Of a stretch of 64,000 nt of DNA, positions 1-6,367 are shown one piece after another (position 1 is the stretch's first letter; each line of letters opens with the position of its first letter). Origin of the DNA: Clostridiales bacterium (GTDB taxonomy: Bacteria > Bacillota > Clostridia > Christensenellales > Aristaeellaceae); contig SVHD01000001.1 in assembly GCA_015056015.1 (NCBI GenBank), positions 77,102 to 141,101 on the forward strand. Direction: 5' to 3'. The translations under genes and the position numbers were made by a program. A model generated the notes under the pieces. The model worked only from the letters and a program-made list of their open reading frames with translations. It had not been told where the DNA came from and made no database searches.

Positions 1-165
1 CGCCGTTCCCCCACCAAGGCCCATCTTTCCCCTGAAGGCCAGGCCAAAATGAAAAAAATCGAGGATTGCATCCAGTGCGGTCAATGCAAAAGCAAATGCC
101 CCTACGGCCTGGATACCCCCGCCCTGCTGAAGAAAAATTATGAGGATTACAAAACCTTCCTGTAA
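1..165 (+). CDS. C-terminal end of an aldo/keto reductase with a 4Fe-4S domain (partial)
   Basis: Only the last 54 codons are inside the window. The reading frame is open from base 1 and ends at a TAA. The tail carries the cluster pattern C-x2-C-x2-C-x3-C-P (residues 24-35 of the fragment), a ferredoxin-type 4Fe-4S binding site. A short C-terminal ferredoxin motif of this kind is typical of clostridial aldo/keto reductases, whose TIM-barrel part would lie upstream. The family assignment is inferred from this tail alone; another Fe-S oxidoreductase with a C-terminal cluster remains possible. A canonical terminator follows directly. Confidence 0.6.
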   Translation, partial: RRSPTKAHLSPEGQAKMKKIEDCIQCGQCKSKCPYGLDTPALLKKNYEDYKTFL

Positions 166-167
166 AG

Positions 168-199
168 AAAAAAGGATCCCTTTTGGGGGATCCTTTTTT
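168..199 (+). terminator. Intrinsic terminator of the reductase gene
   Basis: A GGATCCC / GGGATCC stem with a short T-rich loop lies between an A-run and a run of six T, three bases after the stop codon. It is close to symmetrical, so it can also stop transcription arriving from the minus-strand DUF523 gene. Confidence 0.85.
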
Positions 200-632
200 A
201 TAAACTGCTGACTTTTTCCTCGTCTTCATCGCTGATGACGTTGATTCCCTTTTCCAGAAACAGTCCGGCAGTGACGCCGTTTCCGGCTGTTAAGCGCCCG
301 GAAAAGCTGCCGTCATAGATTTCTCCCAGGCCGCAGGAAGGACTGCGGCTTTTTAAAATGGCCAAATCGCAATCCAGCAATTCATACAACCGTGCCGCTT
401 CCAGGGCGCCTTTGGTGTATTGCGCCGTCACATCCCCGCCATCCGCCTTGCGCACATATTCCCCCTGAATTTCCGCCGGGGGCCGGGGCGTGGCAAGGCC
501 GCCCAGCTGCTCCGGGCAGACAGGAATCAATTCATGCTTCTTCGCCAAATCCATTACCGCCTGGCAGGGCTTGCTTTTGCCGTCATACCGGCAGCAAACC
601 CCCAGCAAACAGGCGCTGACCAGGATTCTCAC
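198..632 (-). CDS. DUF523 family protein
   Basis: A 144-aa protein of the DUF523 (YbbK) family, function unknown. The N-terminus shows the family signature: VSACLLG, then C-R-Y-D-G, with paired cysteines that suggest metal or Fe-S binding. Other conserved stretches are C-P-E-Q-L-G-G-L and the K-S-R-S-P-S-C-G motif. I place the start at a GTG (632) because AAGGAGG lies 10-11 bases upstream. The ATG at 656 would add eight residues without a good ribosome site, and longer readings run into a repeat element. It stands alone, convergent with the reductase gene to its left. Confidence 0.8.
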   Translation of the reverse strand: MRILVSACLLGVCCRYDGKSKPCQAVMDLAKKHELIPVCPEQLGGLATPRPPAEIQGEYVRKADGGDVTAQYTKGALEAARLYELLDCDLAILKSRSPSCGLGEIYDGSFSGRLTAGNGVTAGLFLEKGINVISDEDEEKVSSL

Positions 633-699
633 AGGCACAGCCCCTCCTTTTTCCATCCCCGTTTTCACGGGGAAATCGCCAATAGAATAGAAAACCCCA

Positions 700-952
700 A
701 AAGTCCCGAATAGCTTTCTTGGAGGGGGCCTGGGGGAACCATTCTCAGGAACAAACCCGGAGGGTTTGTGACGCGGCAAGCGCCAATATTGCAAATGCAG
801 AGAGCATACCCAAACGCAGTGAAGGGTATGCGATGCTCAGGAACAAACCCGGAGGGTTTGTGACGCGGCGAGCGCCAATATTGCAAATGCAGAGAGCATA
901 CCCAAACGCAGTGAAGGGTATGCGATGCTACGACAAAGAATGGTTCCCCCAG
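700..952. repeat. Palindromic intergenic element, type 1, with two nested 92-bp inserts
   Basis: Tail (CTTTCTTGGAGGG) at 711-726, hairpin arms CTGGGGGAACC (730-740) and GGTTCCCCCAG (942-952). The arms are forced apart by two tandem copies of a 92-bp unit. The hairpin end faces the deoD stop codon 27 bp away. First member of the family described in the findings. Confidence 0.8.
744..927. repeat. Tandem pair of a 92-bp double-hairpin repeat
   Basis: Two head-to-tail copies, 744-835 and 836-927, differing by very few bases. Each contains two stems, ACAAACCC/GGGTTTGT and GCATACCC/GGGTATGC. Related single copies lie at 15916-16007 and 33895-33987, each also inside the loop of a palindromic element. 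Confidence 0.85.
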
Positions 953-978
953 AATCCTCCCACTCCCACATTCCGCCC

Positions 979-1683
979 TTACGCGATCTCCAGGGCGATT
1001 TCCATCATCTGGGTGAAGGTTTCGCGAACCTGCTGGGGGGTCAGGCCTTCGCCGGTGAAGGGGTTATCGGAAATGGTGAGCAGGGCCAGGGCATTTTTGC
1101 CATGGCGGGCAGCATTCAGATAGAGGGCATAGGCCTCCATTTCCACCGCCAGCACGCCCATCTTGCTCAGCACTTCATTCTGCGTGGGGGTAGCGGCGTC
1201 ATAGAAGGTATCGGAAGAGAAAATGGGGCCAACGGGCATTTCCACGCCCATTTTCCGGGCCACATTCACCGCTTTTTCCAGCAATTCAAAGGAGGCGCAG
1301 GGAGCCATATTGCCGTCAAAGCCAAATTGCTTGCCGAAATTGGAATTGGAATAGGCGCTCATGCCAGCCACGATGGAACGCACCTTCAGATAGGGCTGCA
1401 GCAGGCCCGCAGAACCCACGCGGATGATATTTTCCACACCATAATAGGTGTAAAGTTCGTGGGAGTAAATGCCGATGGAGGGCATGCCCATGCCGCTGGC
1501 CATGACGGATACTTTCTTGCCCTTGTATTCACCGGTGTAGCCCTGGATGCCGCGCACATTATTCACCAGCACCGCATTTTCCAGATACGTTTCCGCAATG
1601 AATTTCGCCCGCAGCGGATCCCCCGGCATCAAGACCGTCTTTGCAAAATCTCCCTTTTCCGCCGTATTATGCAGCGTTCCCAT
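979..1683 (-). CDS. deoD: Purine nucleoside phosphorylase, DeoD type
   Basis: A 234-aa protein, close to the 239 aa of the E. coli hexameric enzyme. It splits purine (deoxy)nucleosides with phosphate to base plus (deoxy)ribose 1-phosphate in the cytoplasm. Visible landmarks are the phosphate-binding start V-L-M-P-G-D-P-L-R-A-K, the R-V-G-S-A-G segment, V-E-M-E-A-Y (ribose/base pocket) and T-I-S-D-N (catalytic Asp). The start is the ATG at 1683 with GGAGGG seven bases upstream; the frame stays open further up only because it reads through a repeat. It is bracketed by two palindromic elements whose hairpins both face it. With dut and yfbR nearby it suggests a nucleotide-salvage neighbourhood. 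Confidence 0.93.
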   Translation of the reverse strand: MGTLHNTAEKGDFAKTVLMPGDPLRAKFIAETYLENAVLVNNVRGIQGYTGEYKGKKVSVMASGMGMPSIGIYSHELYTYYGVENIIRVGSAGLLQPYLKVRSIVAGMSAYSNSNFGKQFGFDGNMAPCASFELLEKAVNVARKMGVEMPVGPIFSSDTFYDAATPTQNEVLSKMGVLAVEMEAYALYLNAARHGKNALALLTISDNPFTGEGLTPQQVRETFTQMMEIALEIA

Positions 1684-1716
1684 AGTAATCCCTCCAAATA
1701 TATTGTATGGATTTTT

Positions 1717-1777
1717 GCGGGAGGAGGCTTTTGAGTCAAAAGCCCCCTCCCGCACCCTCCCGAAAACCACTTCGGGA
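1717..1777. repeat. Palindromic intergenic element, type 2
   Basis: Hairpin 1717-1753 (GCGGGAGGAGGCTTTTGA paired with its complement), then the type-2 tail CCCTCCCGAAAACC and TTCGGGAT. The hairpin faces the deoD start 34 bp away. Confidence 0.8.
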
Positions 1778-1848
1778 TCTCTTTGATCGTTATTTTACCA
1801 GCAATCTCCCCGTAATGCAAATGGAAATGGAGAAATTGAAAATCAGAA

Positions 1849-2274
1849 TTACTTTTCCCCCGTAGAGCCAATCCCGCCCCGATCGGGAGCAGAAAGAAAT
1901 TCCACCGTTTCAAAGGCAACCGCCGGCATTTTTTCCACAATCCTGAACTGGCAGATGCGATCACCCTTTTCAATCACCGTATCCCGCATGGCCAGGGCAG
2001 GAAAATACCAGATATCATGATCCCCGCAATAGCTTTCGTCGATGATTCCCAGGCTGTTGGCCTGAATCACGCCCCATTTTTTAAAGGTGGAGCTGCGGGG
2101 CGCCACATGGGCCTCATATCCTTTGGGCAATTGCATGGAAACGCCCAGGGAAATCAGCCGGTATTCCCCGGCCTTCATTTCCACGGTTTCCGCTGCGCGC
2201 AGATCAATCCAATCCCCCTGAGGGATTTTTTCCAGGGGCGTCACATCCCCATGATAACGGATTTTGATGGTCAT
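1849..2274 (-). CDS. dut: Deoxyuridine 5'-triphosphate nucleotidohydrolase (dUTPase)
   Basis: A 141-aa homotrimeric-type dUTPase, which hydrolyses dUTP to dUMP and PPi, keeping uracil out of DNA and feeding dTMP synthesis. All five family motifs are readable in order: [31 protein letters not shown] and the C-terminal D-R-G-G-I-G-S-T-G that closes over the active site. The start ATG has AAAGGG eight bases upstream. The gene sits alone between two palindromic elements whose tails point toward it. Confidence 0.93.
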   Translation of the reverse strand: MTIKIRYHGDVTPLEKIPQGDWIDLRAAETVEMKAGEYRLISLGVSMQLPKGYEAHVAPRSSTFKKWGVIQANSLGIIDESYCGDHDIWYFPALAMRDTVIEKGDRICQFRIVEKMPAVAFETVEFLSAPDRGGIGSTGEK

Positions 2275-2389
2275 GGCAAGAACCCTTTCGTGATAATTCA
2301 GAATTAAAAATCAAGAATACAGAAGGGTAGTTTCTTTAATTCCGCACTTTAAAAGCAATCACGGAAAAACCGTTCCTTCAACGTCGCTC

Positions 2390-2456
2390 AGTCCATTTCC
2401 GAGTCGGTTTTCGGGTGGGTGCGGGGGGGGCTTTTGACGCAAAAGCCTCCTCCCGC
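2390..2456. repeat. Palindromic intergenic element, type 2
   Basis: Tail GAGTCGGTTTTCGGGTGGG then hairpin 2421-2456 (arms GCGGGGGGGGCTTTTG / CAAAAGCCTCCTCCCGC). The hairpin ends 18 bp from the yfbR stop. The rest of 2275-2474 holds nothing else I recognise. Confidence 0.75.
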
Positions 2457-2474
2457 AAATCTCCGCGTCCTCCC

Positions 2475-3059
2475 TCAATCCTCGGAAATCTCGTCCAGGG
2501 TCATGGTGAAGCCGGGCACGCATTCGCTGATAAAATCCTGCACTTCGGGCAGATCAATCTGATCCAGGGATTTTTTCACGAATTTCCTGGCCTGTTCAAA
2601 TTCCAGATTGCCGGCCTTACGCTCTTCCAGGCATTTGATATAGGCGCAGATCCGGTCCGCCGCCTTGACGATGCGCCATTCGGGGGTATTTTCCGGATGG
2701 GCGATAAGGGGCGTATAATATTCCCGCAGATCGGTGGGCAGCATGGAAATCAGCTTTTCCGCCGCCAATTCCTCCAGCTTATTATATTCCGTTTTGATGG
2801 CGGGGTTATGATGCTTGATGGGGGTGGGCAAATCGCCGGTGATTACCTCGCAGCTGTCATGATAGACGGCCAGCGCCATAATATATTCCGCATTGTAACT
2901 GCGATTGTAGCGCACATTGCCCATCACCGCAATGGCATGGGCCACCATGGCGGTCTGAAAGGCATGCTCCATATCATTTTCAGGCAGGGTATTGCGCATC
3001 AGTCCCCAGCGCTGAATGAATTTCATCCGGCTCACATAGGCAAAAAAATGATGTTCCAT
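2475..3059 (-). CDS. yfbR: YfbR-type 5'-deoxynucleotidase (HD superfamily)
   Basis: A 194-aa HD-domain phosphohydrolase. The N-terminal run R-W-G-L-M-R-N, then E-N-D-M-E-H-A-F-Q-T-A-M-V-A-H, matches the YfbR signature. The metal site reads E-H (about 30), Y-H-D-S (about 67-70) and a later K-A-A-D. The family removes 5' phosphate from deoxyribonucleoside monophosphates, keeping dNMP pools in check, which fits dut and deoD nearby. Start ATG 3059 follows AAGGAG at about 9 bases. The longer open frame runs through the divergent thiT promoter and is not used. Confidence 0.88.
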   Translation of the reverse strand: MEHHFFAYVSRMKFIQRWGLMRNTLPENDMEHAFQTAMVAHAIAVMGNVRYNRSYNAEYIMALAVYHDSCEVITGDLPTPIKHHNPAIKTEYNKLEELAAEKLISMLPTDLREYYTPLIAHPENTPEWRIVKAADRICAYIKCLEERKAGNLEFEQARKFVKKSLDQIDLPEVQDFISECVPGFTMTLDEISED

Positions 3060-3072
3060 AATTGTATTCTCC

Positions 3073-3100
3073 TTGACAGAAATCGTGGTTGTGATATAAT
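3073..3100 (+). promoter_or_regulatory. Sigma-A promoter of the TPP riboswitch / thiT
   Basis: Exact consensus TTGACA (3073-3078) and TATAAT (3095-3100) with a 16-bp spacer, ending about ten bases before the riboswitch begins. It lies between divergent yfbR and thiT. Confidence 0.9.
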
Positions 3101-3110
3101 GCAATCGTGC

Positions 3111-3191
3111 ATCCGCTGGGGGCGTCATCGAGAGATGGCTGAGATAGAACCCTTAGAACCTGTGTAGATCATCCTACCGAAGGGAAGCGGC
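3111..3191 (+). ncRNA. TPP riboswitch (THI element)
   Basis: The conserved thi-box pieces appear in order: CTGGGGGC, GGCTGAGA, ACCCTTAGAACCTG, TAGATCAT and CCTACCGAAGGGAAGC. Between them these make the pyrimidine- and pyrophosphate-sensing arms of the aptamer. It sits just downstream of a consensus promoter and upstream of a hairpin terminator and thiT, so thiamine pyrophosphate should shut off transporter expression by early termination. Confidence 0.93.
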
Positions 3192-3221
3192 ACGCAAAGA
3201 TGATTTTGCGTCATACCGTTT

Positions 3222-3253
3222 CCCACACGCCTGATCAGCGTGTGGGTTTTTGT
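3222..3253 (+). terminator. Riboswitch expression-platform terminator
   Basis: CCCACACGC / GCGTGTGGG stem followed by five T. It sits between aptamer and thiT ribosome site, as expected for transcriptional control by TPP. Confidence 0.88.
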
Positions 3254-3287
3254 ATGCCGGATGCAACAGAAAAGGAGGTTGGTACTC

Positions 3288-3968
3288 ATGTCTCTTTTCC
3301 TCGCATCGGCACGGGCCGAAGAAATCGTTGGCGAAGAAGTAACGCCCACCTGGGGCCAGGAACTGGTGGAAAAATTCGCCGAAACCCCGGCTACCACCTG
3401 GATTGCCGTGGCGGTGATTGTGCTGCTGGGTGCGGCCCTGCTGGTCATCGGCAAAAGCCGCAAGCAATGGAATGCCAAAACCATCGCCTATGCCGCGCTG
3501 GCCATCGCGCTTTCCTTCGTGCTTTCCTGCTTCCGGCTCTTTCGCATGCCCCAGGGCGGCTCTGTCACCCCTGGCAGCATGCTGCCCATCATGCTCTTTT
3601 CCGCCGCCTTTGGTATGGGCCCCGGCCTGCTTTCGGGTCTCGCCTACGGCGTGCTGCAGTATCTACAGGGCGGCTCTTTCCTGAATGTATGGCAATTCGC
3701 GCTGGATTATCTGCTGGCCTTTACGGCCCTGGGCCTGACGGGCATTGCCAAGAAGCTGCCTGAAACCTGGGGGCTGTATGCCGCCATGGCCATCGCCGCC
3801 ATCGGCCGTGCCCTTTCCGCCACGCTGGCAGGCTATATGTTCTGGGACAGCGCTTTCTGGCCCAGCCTGGTCTATAACGGCACCTACCTGATTCCCGATA
3901 CCCTGATCTGCATGGTACTGGCTGTCTTGATTGCCAAGCCCCTCATGCGGATTCTGAAATCCAAGTAA
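3288..3968 (+). CDS. thiT: ThiT, thiamine-specific S component of an ECF transporter
   Basis: A 226-aa membrane protein that binds thiamine and works with a shared EcfA1-A2-T energising module, not present in the window. ThiT hallmarks are P-Q-G-G-S-V-T-P-G-S-M-L-P-I, G-L-L-S-G-L-A-Y-G and Y-N-G-T-Y-L-I-P-D. Six hydrophobic segments follow residue 60. There is an extra N-terminal part (residues 1-58) with a signal-like start and one additional membrane segment (about 35-55), longer than the roughly 190-aa norm. The start at 3288 follows AAGGAGG by about 10 bases. Control by the TPP riboswitch upstream supports the substrate. Confidence 0.92.
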   Translation: MSLFLASARAEEIVGEEVTPTWGQELVEKFAETPATTWIAVAVIVLLGAALLVIGKSRKQWNAKTIAYAALAIALSFVLSCFRLFRMPQGGSVTPGSMLPIMLFSAAFGMGPGLLSGLAYGVLQYLQGGSFLNVWQFALDYLLAFTALGLTGIAKKLPETWGLYAAMAIAAIGRALSATLAGYMFWDSAFWPSLVYNGTYLIPDTLICMVLAVLIAKPLMRILKSK

Positions 3969-3979
3969 CGCTGAATTTT

Positions 3980-4056
3980 GCGGGGGAGAGGTTCTTTGAT
4001 GCCAAAGAACCCCTCCCCCGCTCCCCCTCCAAGAAAGCGGTATGGGATATTCCTTG
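3980..4056. repeat. Palindromic intergenic element, type 1
   Basis: Hairpin 3980-4021 (GCGGGGGAGAGGTTCTTTG paired with its complement), then tail CCCTCCAAGAAAGCGGTA and GGGATATT. The hairpin begins 12 bp after the thiT stop. Confidence 0.8.
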
Positions 4057-4174
4057 GCTCATTCTGTGTCACGGTTTCCCCATGAAGCCAAATGTGATAA
4101 TCTTTTCCATGAAGCAGCCGAAGCTGCTTTTTTATTTTCTTTCACGGGAAAAACCGTTGATGATGCAGCGACCC

Positions 4175-4241
4175 GATATATCCCAAATCGGTTTTCGGGA
4201 GGGCGCGGGAGGGTGCTTTTGACTCAAAAGCATCCTCCCGC
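4175..4241. repeat. Palindromic intergenic element, type 2
   Basis: Tail AAATCGGTTTTCGGGAGGG, then hairpin 4204-4241 with core GCTTTTGACTCAAAAGC. The hairpin ends 20 bp from the rqcP stop. Its tail faces that of the type-1 copy at 3980. Confidence 0.8.
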
Positions 4242-4261
4242 AAATCCCCCTCGTTCCCCCA

Positions 4262-4534
4262 TCAGCCCCGTTCCGCGGCTACGGCGGGGTCTTCTTCCAG
4301 GACGCGATACATTTCTGCGGCGTTTTCCTTGCGAACCACTTCCCGCACATCGGTAATCTGATATTTGCCGATGCGATTGCCGAAGCGGATTTCCATGATA
4401 TCGCCTTCCTTGATTTCGGCGCCGGCCTTGGCCACCTTGCCATTGACGGTAACCCGGCCTCCGTCGCAGGCTTCCTTGGCCACGGTACGCCGCTTGATAA
4501 TCCGGGAAACCTTCAGATATTTATCCAGACGCAT
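4262..4534 (-). CDS. rqcP: RqcP / Hsp15-like S4-domain RNA-binding protein
   Basis: A 90-aa protein with a single S4 RNA-binding fold (residues 1-60: M-R-L-D-K-Y-L-K-V-S-R-I-I-K-R-R-T, then D-G-G-R-V-T-V-N-G). This is the YabO/RqcP family. In Bacillus, RqcP assists RqcH in adding C-terminal alanine tails to stalled nascent chains on 50S subunits. It lies 96 bp downstream of hup in the conserved order spoVB-mazG-hup-rqcP, which supports the identification. yabP and yabQ, which usually follow, are absent. Confidence 0.88.
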   Translation of the reverse strand: MRLDKYLKVSRIIKRRTVAKEACDGGRVTVNGKVAKAGAEIKEGDIMEIRFGNRIGKYQITDVREVVRKENAAEMYRVLEEDPAVAAERG

Positions 4535-4589
4535 AAAAGGATACCTCTTTGCTCAGCATATTTTCTCCGCCGTTTTCGGCGGGGAAGAA

Positions 4590-4617
4590 AGAAGAAGGCG
4601 TGCCCGAAGGCACGCCC
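4590..4617 (-). terminator. Terminator or attenuator after hup
   Basis: GGCGTGCC / GGCACGCC stem with a four-base loop, followed on the minus strand by TTCTTCTTTCTTCCCC. It sits between hup and rqcP and would keep hup transcripts far more abundant than rqcP. Confidence 0.8.
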
Positions 4618-4630
4618 TGAAAAAACGAAA

Positions 4631-4903
4631 TCAGTTGATGCTGTCCTTGAGGGCCTTGCCCACTTTGAAGGAAGCAGTCTTGCTGGCGGCGATGGTAATT
4701 TCTTCGCCGGTGCGGGGATTGCGGGCAGTGCGGGCGGGGCGTTCCTTGCTTTCGAAGGTGCCGAAGCCAACCAGCTGAACCTTATCGCCAGCCTTCAGGG
4801 TTTCGGTAACCACTTCCACAAAAGCGTTCAGGGCCTTTTCAGCGTCCTTCTTGGACAGCTCGGCCTTCTGAGCCAGAGCAACGATCAATTCAGATTTGTT
4901 CAT
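4631..4903 (-). CDS. hup: HU family DNA-binding protein
   Basis: A 90-aa histone-like protein of standard length that bends DNA as a dimer and compacts the nucleoid. The N-terminal helices read [11 protein letters not shown], followed by V-G-F-G-T-F-E and the DNA-gripping arm [15 protein letters not shown]. Start ATG 4903 has GGAGGG eight bases upstream. A strong hairpin follows the stop codon. Confidence 0.97.
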   Translation of the reverse strand: MNKSELIVALAQKAELSKKDAEKALNAFVEVVTETLKAGDKVQLVGFGTFESKERPARTARNPRTGEEITIAASKTASFKVGKALKDSIN

Positions 4904-4945
4904 GAGATATACCCTCCATTAATGTTTGAATGACAAGCCGCAGAA

Positions 4946-6367
4946 TCAAGCCTGCGGACGTTGTTTGCTACCTTCCCAGTATACATCCATTTCTGATAAT
5001 GTCAAGCCCTCAAACGACTTTCCATCCTGCAAAATCGCATTTTCCATGGCAGTAAAGCGTGAAATGAACTTCTCCGTGGCCTGATGCAGCGCTGCTTCCG
5101 GGTCTACGCCGGCCAGTCGTGCCACATTGACACAGGCAAAGAACAGATCGCCCATTTCCATAAAAAGATCGCTGCCGCCATCCAATTCCGCCAGCACTTC
5201 TTCCGCTTCCTCATGCACCTTTTGCAGCGCATCCCGGGGATCATCCCAATCAAAGCCCACATCCCGGGCCTTCTTTTGCACCTTGCCTGCCCGCATCATG
5301 GGCGGCAGGCCGGCGGAAACGCCCTTCAGCACGTCGGACTGGGTTTTAAAGCCCCGCTCTTCTTTCTTGATCTTTTCCCAGTTCTTCAGCACATCCTCCG
5401 CCGTTTCGCACTGATCCGCGCCGAAAATATGCCGATGCCGGTCGATCATCTTGCGGCAGATATAGGAGGTGATATCCGAAAGCTCCATGGTGCCGTACTG
5501 ACGGCCCACATGGGCATGGAAGACCACCTGCAGCATCACATCGCCCAGTTCATCCGCCACATGATCCCAATCCTCTTCGTCAATGGCGGCGGCGGTTTCA
5601 TAGGCCTCTTCGATCAGGTATTTGCGCAGGGAATGATGATCCTGCTCCTTATCCCAGGGGCAGCCGTTTTCCCCCCGCAGAATTTCCATCACCCGCACCA
5701 GATCATAAAAATCGAAGCGCTTGCGGGCGGTAAGCTCCACCGGCGGAATCAGCACCGCGCAGGTGTGATCGTAATGCTTCTGCCGGTCCAGATCGGAAAG
5801 GGGCAATTCGATATAGGTGCGCACCGCGCTTTGGCAGGGCGGGAAGAAAAGGATCTTCTGATCCGGATCCAGATGGCGCAGCAATTCCAGCTTGCATTCC
5901 CCCATCAGCATTTTGGAATCACATTCCAGAATCAGCAGAGGATTTTGGGTGCCGGTAATTTCCAGGGAGGATGCAGTCTGGATTTCGATCTTTGCCTGGG
6001 GCGCGGCAGAAAGGAAGGGCGCGGAAAGGGGCATGCCGGGAATGATCAGCAATTCCGCCTTTTCCGCCAGGGCCTTTACGGTTTCATCGGCGCCGGCGTC
6101 AAAAACCGCATAGCAGATTTCCGTTTCCTGCGCCATGGCCAGCAGCGTTTCCACCACCGCTTCGCAAAGCTCATCAAAATCCTCGCAGCTTTCATGCAAA
6201 TGATCCAGCGTTTCAAAGGATAACCCTTTTTCCAAAAGATATGCAGCGGCGTCGCACTGATTGGTGCGCAGCACCAGCTTTTTTGCCTGTTCCATGGCGT
6301 TCATACCGCCCAGGGTCAGGCATTCCCGGGGCCCGGGGCCCAGGGAAACCACCGTGATTTTTTTCAT
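4946..6367 (-). CDS. mazG: YabN-type fusion: tetrapyrrole-methylase-like domain plus MazG pyrophosphohydrolase
   Basis: A 473-aa two-domain protein, as in Bacillus YabN (about 489 aa). Residues 1 to about 215 form an SAM-dependent tetrapyrrole methylase fold (V-V-S-L-G-P-G-P near the start). Residues about 225-473 are MazG, with G-C-P-W-D-K-E-Q-D-H-H-S-L, the EExxE metal helix E-E-A-Y-E and D-E-L-G-D-V-M-L-Q-V-V-F-H-A. A second half-MazG with E-E-A-E-E and M-G-D-L-F-F-A follows. MazG cleaves NTPs to NMP and PPi as house-cleaning. Start ATG has AAGGAGG eight bases upstream and overlaps the flippase stop by four bases, so the two are translationally coupled. Confidence 0.93.
   Translation of the reverse strand: MKKITVVSLGPGPRECLTLGGMNAMEQAKKLVLRTNQCDAAAYLLEKGLSFETLDHLHESCEDFDELCEAVVETLLAMAQETEICYAVFDAGADETVKALAEKAELLIIPGMPLSAPFLSAAPQAKIEIQTASSLEITGTQNPLLILECDSKMLMGECKLELLRHLDPDQKILFFPPCQSAVRTYIELPLSDLDRQKHYDHTCAVLIPPVELTARKRFDFYDLVRVMEILRGENGCPWDKEQDHHSLRKYLIEEAYETAAAIDEEDWDHVADELGDVMLQVVFHAHVGRQYGTMELSDITSYICRKMIDRHRHIFGADQCETAEDVLKNWEKIKKEERGFKTQSDVLKGVSAGLPPMMRAGKVQKKARDVGFDWDDPRDALQKVHEEAEEVLAELDGGSDLFMEMGDLFFACVNVARLAGVDPEAALHQATEKFISRFTAMENAILQDGKSFEGLTLSEMDVYWEGSKQRPQA

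Noticed and set aside
744..927. CRISPR-like array in the tandem 92-bp repeats
   Set aside because: Only two adjacent copies, no spacers between them, unit far longer than a CRISPR repeat, and no cas genes. They are copies of an intergenic element.
719..1123. Short open frames across the palindromic elements (also at 4042, 26755, 28159, 62308)
   Set aside because: They follow the repeats and not a gene, differ between copies by frame, and have no ribosome sites.
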